DNA from: Fuscibacter oryzae | Lineage (GTDB): Bacteria > Pseudomonadota > Alphaproteobacteria > Rhodobacterales > Rhodobacteraceae | DNA: 60,477 bases | Reading direction: 5' to 3' | NCBI RefSeq assembly: GCF_016765795.1 | Contig: NZ_JAESVP010000014.1 | Location: forward strand, 1 to 60,477 | Part shown: positions 1 through 7,831 of the stretch, one piece after another | Layout of the letters: each line of letters starts with the position of its first letter | Numbering within the stretch: position 1 is the first letter of the stretch | The notes under the pieces: generated by a model | The model's input: only the letters and a program-made list of their open reading frames with translations | What the model was told of the DNA's origin: nothing | Databases searched by the model: none | Program-made: the position numbers and the translations under genes

Positions 1-123
1 CCCCCCCCCCTATTTCAACATTCAGCCTGATGCGGCCCTTGCCGAGTTGGGGGATGCCACCGACACCGCCAGCTTTGCCCGCATCGCCGAGGCTTGCGGC
101 CGGGGGCGCGATGACCTGATCGG
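1..123. repeat. Terminal direct repeat, left copy (circular junction)
   Basis: These bases are identical to the last 123 bases of the window (60355-60477). A single parA gene reads through the joined ends in frame. This is the signature of a circular molecule written with a short overlap, so the unique length would be 60,354 bp. The alternative, a genuine 123-bp terminal repeat of a linear replicon, is unlikely because the overlap lies inside a coding sequence. Confidence 0.93.
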
Positions 124-1369
124 ACGTGGCCTGAACGACGAAGGCCGCAAGACCCTGCGCCTGTTTTCGACCTGGGAGATCACCCGCTATCTGATTCCCG
201 TCGCACAGGCTCATTTTCGCCGCGTGCTGAAACAGAACCCTGATCTGCCGCAGGGCGCATCCGAAACCGAGGGCGGGGCCAAATGGTTCACGCTGGACGA
301 GGTGCTGCGCCTGCGCGCCCATTTCGCCGCTGAAGGGTCCAAGGCCAAGGAATACCTGCCTTGGCGGCCAAAGGGCCTGCCCGCGAAGATCGTGGCGGTG
401 GCGAACTTCAAGGGTGGCGTGGGCAAGACCAGCACCTGCGCCCATCTTGCCATGTCGGCAGCACTGGATGGCTACCGCGTGCTGGTGGTGGATCTGGACA
501 GCCAGGGTTCGATGACCTCGATCTTTGGTGGCAAGGTGGCGGATGAATGGGGCACGGTCTTTCCACTGGTTGCCCGCCATTACGCCCGCCACCTGCGCGC
601 CAGCAATCAGGGCCGGATTGACCGGGGAGAGCCGCCGATTCCGATCGACGACACCCTGGCCGAGGCGCTGAAGGTCACCGCGCCCGATCTGGTGCAAAAA
701 ACCCATTGGCCCAACATCGACCTGATCGGCGCGCAGCTGAACCTTTACTGGGCCGAGTTCCAGATTCCGGTCTGGCGGATGCAGGGACGCGGCTGGAAGC
801 TGTGGGATGCGCTGACCGAAAGTCTGGAGCAGGACGGTCTGCTGGACCAATACGACATCATCTTTGTCGATACCCCCCCTGCCCTTGGCTATCTGACGAT
901 CAACGGCCTTGCCGCCGCCGATATCCTGCTGGTGCCGCTGGGGGCCTCGTTTCTGGAGTTCGATTCCACAGGTCGCTTCTTCGATATGCTGCATTCCACC
1001 TTCTCCAGCATCGAAGAGGGCGAGAATATCGCTGCCCGCGCCCTGGGGCGGCCAGAACTGTCGTTCGAATGGGATGCAGTGCGGGTTCTGGTCACAAGGT
1101 TTGATGGCAACCAGCAGGCCGAACTTGCGGGGCTGATGCAGGCCTATCTGGGCCGCACCCTGTCCCCCGCGCGTCAAGGCTTTACCGCGCTGATCGGGCA
1201 GGCGGGCGAACAGGTGAACGGAATCTACGAGGCCGATTACCGCGACTTCAACCGCGACACCTATATTCGTGGCCGCGAGACCTTTGACGCCACCTATGCC
1301 GCCTTCAAAAAGCTGCTGATCGGCACCTGGCGGCGCGATGAACTGGCCGAACAACAGGCGGCGGAGTGA
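1..1369 (+). CDS. parA: ParA plasmid partition ATPase (main part; start lies across the junction)
   Basis: Walker-type partition ATPase that pairs with ParB and a centromere to segregate the plasmid. The true start is the ATG at 60341. Joining the ends gives a 460-residue protein; the piece here carries residues from about 11 on. The deviant Walker A motif FKGGVGKTST sits near residues 141-150 of the full protein. It is followed by the A' motif VVDLDSQG and a Walker B region IIFVDTPP. About 120 residues precede the ATPase domain, as in long (type Ia) ParA proteins, whose N-terminal helix-turn-helix autoregulates the operon. The first TTG inside the window (47) is not the real start. parB follows 57 bp downstream with a parS-like palindrome in the gap, so the two genes form one operon diverging from repA. 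Confidence 0.96.
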   Translation, partial: PPPYFNIQPDAALAELGDATDTASFARIAEACGRGRDDLIGRGLNDEGRKTLRLFSTWEITRYLIPVAQAHFRRVLKQNPDLPQGASETEGGAKWFTLDEVLRLRAHFAAEGSKAKEYLPWRPKGLPAKIVAVANFKGGVGKTSTCAHLAMSAALDGYRVLVVDLDSQGSMTSIFGGKVADEWGTVFPLVARHYARHLRASNQGRIDRGEPPIPIDDTLAEALKVTAPDLVQKTHWPNIDLIGAQLNLYWAEFQIPVWRMQGRGWKLWDALTESLEQDGLLDQYDIIFVDTPPALGYLTINGLAAADILLVPLGASFLEFDSTGRFFDMLHSTFSSIEEGENIAARALGRPELSFEWDAVRVLVTRFDGNQQAELAGLMQAYLGRTLSPARQGFTALIGQAGEQVNGIYEADYRDFNRDTYIRGRETFDATYAAFKKLLIGTWRRDELAEQQAAE

Positions 1370-1373
1370 TGGG

Positions 1374-1395
1374 AATGTTTCGCGCGCGAAACATT
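1374..1395. promoter_or_regulatory. parS-like centromere palindrome between parA and parB
   Basis: A perfect 22-bp inverted repeat with core TGTTTCGCGCGCGAAACA flanked by AA and TT. It resembles the chromosomal parS (TGTTTCACGTGAAACA) with an expanded centre, and its place between parA and parB is typical of a ParB binding site. A near-identical 18-bp core recurs at 55853-55870. Function is inferred from sequence and position. Confidence 0.85.
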
Positions 1396-1426
1396 TGCCT
1401 CAAGACCATGGGCGAGGAGAGCTGAA

Positions 1427-2482
1427 ATGGCGAAACGCAAACGTCTGAGCCTGCCGGGGGATCTGGACGAAGGCACCCTGCCCGCCTTGCATGCCGAACC
1501 CTATGCCGCCGGTCCCCTGACCCGCGCGCTGGAAACCAAGGCGATGCACCCTTTCGGCGTCGCCCCTGCCCCGATTTCGCGAGAGGCCGCCGATGCCGCC
1601 GCCATGGCCGCGTTGCGCGAACTGGCCGAAGAGGTGTCGAATGCCCGCGCCGAGGGGCGCTTTGTGCAGGCCCTGCCGCTGGATCAGGTGGACGAAGGCT
1701 GGCTGGTGCGTGACCGGGTGACTGTGGATGCCGAGGCGCTGTCCAGCCTGACCGAGAGCTTGCGCGCCCATGGCCAGCGCATGGCAATCGAGGTGGTCGA
1801 TCATGGGGCAGGAACCGCGCCGCGCTATGGCCTGATCTCGGGCTGGCGGCGGCTGTCGGCCCTGCGCGCCCTGCACACTGAGACCGGCGAGGCGCGGTTT
1901 GCCACCGTTCTGGCGGTGCTGCGACGACCGGAAACCGCAGGCGATGCCTATGTCGCCATGGTCGAAGAGAACGAGATCCGCACTGGCCTGTCCTATTACG
2001 AACGCGCCCGCATTGCCGCCAAGGCGGTCGAGGCGGGAGTTTTCGCGTCATCCAAGCTGGCCTTGCAGCGGCTTTATGCCAATGCGAGCCGCGCCCGCAG
2101 GTCCAAGATCGGGTCGTTTCTAAGTCTCTATTCGGCGCTTGGTGACACTTTACGCTTTCCCGAGGCAATCCCGGAGCGGCTGGGCCTTGCCCTTGCGATG
2201 CGGCTGGAGGCGGAGCCGGATTTCGCTGCCAACCTGGCGCAGGGTCTTGTCAAGGCTGACCCCGCCGATGCGGCGGCGGAAATGATGGCGTTGAATCAGG
2301 TGTTGAAGCCGGTGCCAAAAGGGCAGGTGGCCAGCCCTGCTATTACCCAGGAAAACAGTCACAAACCGGGCGATAGTGTCACATTCAGCTTTCGCAAGGG
2401 CGAGATAAGGCTGACCGGCCCCGGCGTGGATGCGGGGTTGCGGGACAGGCTGGAAATCTGGCTGAAAGGGCAGGGGTTTTAG
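1427..2482 (+). CDS. parB: ParB/RepB-family centromere-binding partition protein
   Basis: DNA-binding partner of ParA, 351 residues. The ParB nuclease-like domain carries the signature LISGWRRLSALRAL near residues 137-150, followed by the stretch MVEENEIRTGLSYYERA. A helix-turn-helix region follows (about residues 190-235, around KLALQRLYANASRARRSKIG). The ATG has a good ribosome-binding site (GAGGAGA at 1414-1420). The C-terminus is probably the dimerisation part. The stop codon overlaps the stop of the convergent outer-membrane factor gene by a few bases, leaving no room for a terminator. Confidence 0.93.
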   Translation: MAKRKRLSLPGDLDEGTLPALHAEPYAAGPLTRALETKAMHPFGVAPAPISREAADAAAMAALRELAEEVSNARAEGRFVQALPLDQVDEGWLVRDRVTVDAEALSSLTESLRAHGQRMAIEVVDHGAGTAPRYGLISGWRRLSALRALHTETGEARFATVLAVLRRPETAGDAYVAMVEENEIRTGLSYYERARIAAKAVEAGVFASSKLALQRLYANASRARRSKIGSFLSLYSALGDTLRFPEAIPERLGLALAMRLEAEPDFAANLAQGLVKADPADAAAEMMALNQVLKPVPKGQVASPAITQENSHKPGDSVTFSFRKGEIRLTGPGVDAGLRDRLEIWLKGQGF

Positions 2483-3915
2483 TTGCCCGGTGGTGTGGCC
2501 GGGGCAGGGGCTTCGCCCGCCGCACTGCCCGACCCCAGCCGCACGTTCAGCGCGATGAAATCCAGCGCCTGCTGCCGTTGTGTCTGGGCAAGGGTGTTCG
2601 AGGCATTGGTCACCGACTGGTCGGCATCGATCAGGTCGCCCACCGTCGCTCCGCCAGATTGCACCAGATCGCGCGTCATGGTCTGCGCCTGACGATAAAG
2701 GGTCAGGCTGCGCTCGGTCGCGGCGCGGGCGCGGCGGCTGCCGTCATATTCGACAAGGGCATTCTCGACCTCCATCACCGCATTCAACACCGTGGCCTTC
2801 CAGTCAATATGCGCCTGACGTGCCGCCGAATAGGTGGCTTCGACCCCTGCCTTGGTGCTGCTGTTCGGAAACTCTGGCAGCGAAACCGAGGGGCCAAAGT
2901 AATAATCGCGGCTGGAGCCACCCTTGCGCACTGAAGTCAGGTTGATCGCCCCGGACAAGGACAGGCGGGGGTAAAGAGCGGCGCGCGCCACATCCACCTG
3001 ATTGACAGCGGCGTAATACAGACGCTCGGCAATACGGATGTCGGGGCGGTTGCGCAGAAGGTCGGCGGGAATGCCGATGTCGGCGCTCATCCGCGCCTGA
3101 GGCATCCCCTTGCCAGGCTCACGCTCGGGGCCGGAGGTGCCGGGCTGGCGTCCGGTCAGCACCGCGATCTGGTTTTGCTGCACGCGGATTGCCGCCTCGA
3201 TCAGCGGCAGATCGGCTTGGGCCTGGGCCAGTTCGGCTTGGGTGCGCGTCACATCCAGTTTCGTGCCCGAGTTCGTATCAAACAGGCTCTGTGCAAGGGA
3301 AAGCGTGCTGCGGCGGCTGGCGATTTCCTGCTGGCGCAGGGCCAGAAGGCGCTGCTGATAGCGCAATTCCACATAGGCGTTGCACAGGTTGTAAAGCACC
3401 AGCAGGCGCGCGGCATCCGTCTCGGCATCCGCGGCCTCTACTCGCGCCCCGGCGGCGGCCTTGCGCGCGCGCCGCTCGCCATAAGGGTCCAGCATCCAGG
3501 AAAGCCCCAGATCTCCCTCGGCAGAGGAGGTCACATCGCCGCCCTTTTCCCCTTGCTGACGGCCCGCGGCGGAAGCGGACAGACCGGCCCTGTCGGGCAC
3601 CCCCCGCGCCTCGGCACGCGCTTGGACCACCCGCTCTCTCGCCGCCGCGATCGAGAGGTTTCCGGCCAGCGCCTGCGCCACAAGCTGGTTCAGAACCGGA
3701 TCCTGAAACCCGTGCCACCATTCGGCATTCGAAAGCAGAACCGGGGCCGCCTGTTTTTGGGAATAAGAGCCAAAAAAGGGAAAATGCGGGGTTTTGTAGT
3801 CTTCCTTTTGCGCGCAAGCCGCCAGTGCCGTGGCCAGCGCCAGGGCAGAGATTGCAAAAGGTCGCCCCCAAGGGTGACGGGCTTGGCGCTGCGGCGCCAT
3901 GCGATGTAGGTCCAT
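2479..3915 (-). CDS. Outer-membrane factor lipoprotein (NodT/OprM-type efflux or secretion channel)
   Basis: TolC-like trimeric outer-membrane channel, 478 residues from the chosen ATG. The N-terminus has a charged stretch, a hydrophobic stretch and a lipobox (LAAC in LALATALAACAQ), so it should be a lipoprotein. The body has two repeats of the OEP domain, with typical segments PDIRIAERLYYAAVNQVDVARAAL (split here as PDIRIAERL and NQVDVARAAL) and a conserved region ending GGATVGDLIDADQSV. The open frame extends far upstream, but the lipobox fixes the start near 3915 (an ATG at 3900 is also possible). No RND pump or adaptor lies beside it. It may serve the plasmid type I exporter at 43-46 kb or a chromosomal pump. 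It lies downstream of and in the same direction as the esterase and acyltransferase genes. Confidence 0.88.
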   Translation of the reverse strand: MDLHRMAPQRQARHPWGRPFAISALALATALAACAQKEDYKTPHFPFFGSYSQKQAAPVLLSNAEWWHGFQDPVLNQLVAQALAGNLSIAAARERVVQARAEARGVPDRAGLSASAAGRQQGEKGGDVTSSAEGDLGLSWMLDPYGERRARKAAAGARVEAADAETDAARLLVLYNLCNAYVELRYQQRLLALRQQEIASRRSTLSLAQSLFDTNSGTKLDVTRTQAELAQAQADLPLIEAAIRVQQNQIAVLTGRQPGTSGPEREPGKGMPQARMSADIGIPADLLRNRPDIRIAERLYYAAVNQVDVARAALYPRLSLSGAINLTSVRKGGSSRDYYFGPSVSLPEFPNSSTKAGVEATYSAARQAHIDWKATVLNAVMEVENALVEYDGSRRARAATERSLTLYRQAQTMTRDLVQSGGATVGDLIDADQSVTNASNTLAQTQRQQALDFIALNVRLGSGSAAGEAPAPATPPGN

Positions 3916-4066
3916 GTGCCTGCTGCCGGTTTCCGGCTGTTGTTCCGGCGGTGGCCCGCCTTCTGCTCGGGCGAAAGGATGCCGCAGGGGAGGGTAGGCG
4001 GCAAGCCGGGTGTCGCAGGTTGGGGGGCGGGTGAGGCATCCTTGCCGCAAATTATGCAGCCGCAAC

Positions 4067-4795
4067 CTATCTTGTACGCCAGTCACCACAGGATTTTGTG
4101 GCGGCCTGCCCGATATAGGCAACCAGAACAGGCACGATGACCTCTGTTGCAATAAGGGGGTCGGGGTGCTGCCCGTCACTCTGAAGACCCCTTTCTTGCC
4201 AAGGCAGGGCAAGCCATCGGGGGTAGAAGTCAAGAAGCCCGGTATCGAGTTGCCCGGCAAGAGCAGGGTAGATTGCCGTATAGCGCGGCAAGAGGGGGCG
4301 CATCAGGCTGGGCAAGCCGTATTTGGGGCTCATGACCATCAGGATGACCGGCAGATCGGGTCGGGCAAATCGCAATCCTGCGATCAGGTTGCGATGGTTT
4401 TCTTCGCTTTTGGCAAGGGAAACGCCGTCATGAAGGTCGGCATCATTTCCCGAGAATTCGATGGTAACGAGATCGGGCTTCGTTTGTTTGATCGCCTCAA
4501 GTTGCGCCACCCCCCAGTTCGAGTTCATGCCCGCGCGGGCGATGCGGGTGATGACCACATCCCTGCCGAGGCATTGTGCCAGCCTGTGTTCAAGGCTCTC
4601 GGGCCAGCCTGGGCGCGAAGTCAGGCTGGTGCCGATCAGCGTGACGCGAAAGGGCTTGGCCTCAAGGGTAACCGGGGCAGATAAGGCTCTGTCAGCGGGG
4701 GGAAGTAGCCGATGTTGCCACAGTTGCAGGCCCCAGAGAACCATCCCGACGAGGACGATCAGAACACTTGCCCCTATCTGCCAGCGGCTTGTCAC
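4067..4795 (-). CDS. Membrane-anchored SGNH/GDSL-type esterase
   Basis: A 242-residue hydrolase likely to remove acyl groups from a saccharide in the periplasm. A single N-terminal membrane segment (about residues 7-26) is followed by the four SGNH blocks: IGTSLT (nucleophile Ser), ARAGMNS, SGNDAD and DGQHPDP (catalytic Asp/His). The start is a GTG preceded by GGAAG. It lies 14 bp behind a hexapeptide acyltransferase gene on the same strand, so one operon pairs an acyl-adding with an acyl-removing enzyme. The exact substrate cannot be read from sequence. Confidence 0.85.
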   Translation of the reverse strand: MTSRWQIGASVLIVLVGMVLWGLQLWQHRLLPPADRALSAPVTLEAKPFRVTLIGTSLTSRPGWPESLEHRLAQCLGRDVVITRIARAGMNSNWGVAQLEAIKQTKPDLVTIEFSGNDADLHDGVSLAKSEENHRNLIAGLRFARPDLPVILMVMSPKYGLPSLMRPLLPRYTAIYPALAGQLDTGLLDFYPRWLALPWQERGLQSDGQHPDPLIATEVIVPVLVAYIGQAATKSCGDWRTR

Positions 4796-4809
4796 CGTCT
4801 TGCTTCCGG

Positions 4810-5343
4810 TCAGGTCAGGCCGGCCTCGACCAAGGCACTTTCATTCGCATCCGCCTCCAGAAAGCGCCCCCCTACGATCGTGATGCCCTCACGCAGAATC
4901 TTGGCGGGATTGCCACCTACCAAAGTACGCGGAGGCACGGATTTTGTAACAACCGATCCAACGGCGACCATGCTGCCTGCCCCTATCTCGACCCCCGGCA
5001 AGATGATGCTGCGCCCGCCGATGAAGGCATCTTCCCCGATGCGGGTATGCAGGTAAAGACCGCGGGTCCGGTCATGTGTCATGATCCGCACCTCAAAGGC
5101 CAATCGGGCGCCTCGCGCGACATGCACACCCTTTGGGAAGGTCTTGTCCAGCTTGGCCGAGAGCGAGATCATGGTGTCAGGATGAATGTCCATGCCCCAG
5201 ACCTTCACCAGCCAGAACCGCCGAATCCATATGACTGCGTTCCGCAATTCCTTGAAGTAGTTCAGGCCCTGTCGAGAAATCTTGCGGTGCTTTTGCGGGG
5301 TTGGCTGCGTCATGGAGGGTGCCTGGTCTGTTGCTCGGTTCAT
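4810..5343 (-). CDS. Hexapeptide-repeat (left-handed beta-helix) acyltransferase
   Basis: Serine/sugar O-acetyltransferase-like protein, 177 residues from the ATG at 5343. The imperfect hexapeptide repeats include TRIGEDAFIGGRSIILPG and VEIGAGSMVAVGSVVTKSV, ending in the common GGNPAKILR motif. Such enzymes transfer acetyl from acetyl-CoA to sugars in the cytoplasm. The frame is open further upstream (GTG at 5400), and an ATG at 5313 is a third option; no ribosome-binding site settles it. It starts the minus-strand group with the SGNH esterase and outer-membrane factor, and faces the membrane acyltransferase gene across an intergenic region holding a CtrA-type box. Confidence 0.86.
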   Translation of the reverse strand: MNRATDQAPSMTQPTPQKHRKISRQGLNYFKELRNAVIWIRRFWLVKVWGMDIHPDTMISLSAKLDKTFPKGVHVARGARLAFEVRIMTHDRTRGLYLHTRIGEDAFIGGRSIILPGVEIGAGSMVAVGSVVTKSVPPRTLVGGNPAKILREGITIVGGRFLEADANESALVEAGLT

Positions 5344-5477
5344 TCTGCGCTCAAGGTTAGGGGCCTGCTTGCTGCCCGGCAAGCTGCACTTGGTCAACAC
5401 CGTTTCCAGCCCCAGGGCCCCGGAAATCAGGCAGGTCTGCCGTGGGCCTCGCTTTGGGGGGGATCTTTGTTCGGTGG

Positions 5478-5492
5478 TTAATGCTCTATTAA
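5478..5492. promoter_or_regulatory. CtrA-type full binding site TTAA-N7-TTAA
   Basis: TTAATGCTCTATTAA is an exact match to the CtrA consensus TTAA-N7-TTAA of alphaproteobacteria. It lies in the short region between two diverging acyltransferase genes, about 80 bp before the plus-strand start. It is also part of a GTTAAT-N5-ATTAAC inverted repeat (5477-5493). By eye I found no other full site in the window. Binding is inferred. Confidence 0.5.
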
Positions 5493-5571
5493 CGATTGAG
5501 TAAGGTTTCCCCGGCTAGTCCTTGGGGAGATTCTGCGGCGCGGCAGGGTCATTAACCCTGCGGGTGGTCTT

Positions 5572-6678
5572 ATGGGCAAGATCAAGGAGTTGGACGGTCT
5601 GCGGGGCCTTTTGGCCGTCTGGGTCGTGGTCGTGCATCTGTTGCCCTCGGTCGGGATAGCCCCAGAATCATTTGGCCTTTTCGCTCCGCTGTTCGGGTCT
5701 TTGATCCGGGTGAAGATCTTCTGTATCCTCAGTGGCTTCGTGATATTCCTGATGCTTGATCGGCGTCGGCAGGGCTACGGAGAGTTCATCCGGGGCAGGT
5801 TGCTGCGGATATATCCGGCCTATCTTGTTGCTTTCTTGCTGTCCCTTATGGTCGCGCCTCTGGCTGTCGAGGCGCTGAGGCAGGCCCCGTTCGAGGGCGC
5901 GCGCCTTTCAGATCGGTTGTCAGCATTTGAGAGCGGGCTAGATCGTCTTCCTGCACATGTGGTCGCGCATCTTACCCTTTTGCATGGTTTGGTTCCGCGA
6001 CAGATTCTGCCCAATGCGGCCTATACGTTCTTGGGGCAGGGGTGGAATATCTCGACCGAGTTCCAGTTCTACCTTGTGGCCCCTCCGCTGTTTTTGGGAT
6101 TGGCGACCGGCGCGATCTGGCGGCGGTGGACTGTGGGGCTTGCCTGTCTGCTGGCTTGGGTCTTTTTGCGGCACTGGCCAAATCCGGCCAACCTGGTAGC
6201 CTATGCCCCCTATTTTGGCCTGGGCATCGCCAGTTTTGCCTGCTGGCGAAAAGATTGGGCGGGTCGGGGCTGGCTCACCCCGCTTTCGGTGACGGGGTCT
6301 GCCATTGTGGCTTGCCTTCTGGCGGACATGGCCATCGGGATTTGGGGCCTTGTTTTGGGCTGGCTGTTGTTGGCGCGTGATCGGGGCGTGTCGCGACGAC
6401 CCATTGCGTGGCTGTCGTCGCGCCCCATGCTGTGGCTGGGGCAGTTGTCTTACTCGTTGTATCTTCTGCACATGACCCCGCTTTATCTGGGGATGTACCT
6501 GTTGAACGACCAGAATCTTGACCGCTGGAGTTATCTGGGTCTGCTGGCAGCCTTTACCTTTACTCTTTCGATCCCGATGGCCTGGATATGTACCAACTGG
6601 GTTGAGCACCCCTTTTATCGCAAGGCGCGGCGCAAGCCTGTCTATGTTGCCGGACGCTTGCAGGAGACTGCGGGTTGA
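5572..6678 (+). CDS. Membrane acyltransferase, family 3 (OafA/ExoZ-like)
   Basis: Integral-membrane O-acyltransferase of 368 residues that would acetylate or succinylate repeat units of a surface polysaccharide. It opens with the family signature KELDGLRGLLAVWVVVVHL, with the conserved Arg and His. A second landmark is IKIFCILSGFVIFLM-like (here RVKIFCILSGFVIF), and many hydrophobic helices continue to SYSLYLLHMTPLYLG near the C-terminus. The upstream ribosome-binding site is weak. It is the first gene of a plus-strand group continuing with a GT2 and a flippase. Confidence 0.9.
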   Translation: MGKIKELDGLRGLLAVWVVVVHLLPSVGIAPESFGLFAPLFGSLIRVKIFCILSGFVIFLMLDRRRQGYGEFIRGRLLRIYPAYLVAFLLSLMVAPLAVEALRQAPFEGARLSDRLSAFESGLDRLPAHVVAHLTLLHGLVPRQILPNAAYTFLGQGWNISTEFQFYLVAPPLFLGLATGAIWRRWTVGLACLLAWVFLRHWPNPANLVAYAPYFGLGIASFACWRKDWAGRGWLTPLSVTGSAIVACLLADMAIGIWGLVLGWLLLARDRGVSRRPIAWLSSRPMLWLGQLSYSLYLLHMTPLYLGMYLLNDQNLDRWSYLGLLAAFTFTLSIPMAWICTNWVEHPFYRKARRKPVYVAGRLQETAG

Positions 6679-6759
6679 CGGCATGCTGCGCCGCAGTATC
6701 GACAGCCATGTGCGAGGGCTGATAGTGTCCCGGCGTGATTTGAAGGAAAGTACGCGCTG

Positions 6760-7785
6760 TTGGCCAGTTTTGATCCAGATGCCTGCAAGGCCGTATCGCC
6801 AGATGGGGCAGGATGCAGTTTTTCGGTTGTGATCCCGGTCTATAATCGACCCGATCATGTTCGAGCCTGCCTGGCCCCATTCCTTCTGCCGGAAGCATCT
6901 GGTCTGGATGTGGTTGTAGTGGACGATGGCTCGACCGACGAAACGCCAGAGGTTGTCAGGGCCTTGGCGACCCAAAGCCGGGGGGCAACCATCCGGCTTG
7001 TTGTGCAGTCGAACAGTGGTCCCGGCCCCGCGCGGAACCGCGGTATGGACGAAGCGCTAAACGACTGGGTTGTTTTTCACGACAGCGATGACATCTGGCT
7101 GCCTTGGGGTGTTGGTGTCATGAAAAATGCCCTGGCTTGCCCCGAAGCCGCCAAGGCAACGGTCCTTTTCATCGAAGCAGTCCGCTTCCATGAGAATGCA
7201 GAGCTTGACCGGGTGACCGAGGCACCTGTGGCCCTGCGCCTGCATGATACGCTGCTGGACATGCGCCTTGATGATCCCATCACAACGGTATCATCGTGCA
7301 ATGTCGGCTTCCGGCGATCTGTGTTTCAGGCACTGGGCGGTTTCACCGGCGCAGTGCGCCACAGTGAGGACACCGATCTGTTCTATCGCGCGAACGAATG
7401 CGGGCCTGTTCTGGTCATCGGTCAGCCGGCCATCATGGGCTATCGGCAAAGCCTGCCGGGAAGCGTCACACAGACCAATTCGGGCGATGCAATCCGCTAT
7501 GTGCGCACAAGGTTTCTGATCGACCGTAACAAGGCAGGTCTTTATCCGGGCCCTGCGGACAAGCGTAATTTGGCGCTTGCCCGCACAGTCGCCTTCACGG
7601 TGCGGGATTATTTTGCCGAAGGGCACCTGGGGGCGGCCTATCGGGTTTGGTGGCAGGGGGTGGGCCTGTTCCTGGCGGCGGGGCAGTGGTCGTCTGTGGT
7701 CAAGCTGCCTCTTACGCCGTTGCTGCATTATCTGCGTCCTGGGCGCTATCGTTTCCGCTGGTCGCGCAAGGGTGGCCCGGCTTGA
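6760..7785 (+). CDS. Glycosyltransferase family 2
   Basis: GT-A-fold transferase of 341 residues, with FSVVIPVYNRPDHV at the nucleotide-sugar site, VVVVDDGSTDETPEV, and an acidic motif FHDSDDIW for metal binding. The start is a TTG at 6760 with a clear AAGGAAAG ribosome-binding site 9 bases upstream. It resembles the GT2 gene at 54.8-55.7 kb: both end in a similar LRPGRYRFRW / LKPAAYPYRR tail after LPLTPLLH. The two are therefore probably paralogues. It is followed 46 bp later by the flippase, suggesting co-transcription. Confidence 0.9.
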   Translation: MASFDPDACKAVSPDGAGCSFSVVIPVYNRPDHVRACLAPFLLPEASGLDVVVVDDGSTDETPEVVRALATQSRGATIRLVVQSNSGPGPARNRGMDEALNDWVVFHDSDDIWLPWGVGVMKNALACPEAAKATVLFIEAVRFHENAELDRVTEAPVALRLHDTLLDMRLDDPITTVSSCNVGFRRSVFQALGGFTGAVRHSEDTDLFYRANECGPVLVIGQPAIMGYRQSLPGSVTQTNSGDAIRYVRTRFLIDRNKAGLYPGPADKRNLALARTVAFTVRDYFAEGHLGAAYRVWWQGVGLFLAAGQWSSVVKLPLTPLLHYLRPGRYRFRWSRKGGPA

Positions 7786-7831
7786 TCCGGCCCATGCCCG
7801 CTGTTGAACAGGCCGACTGGATACATTCAGA

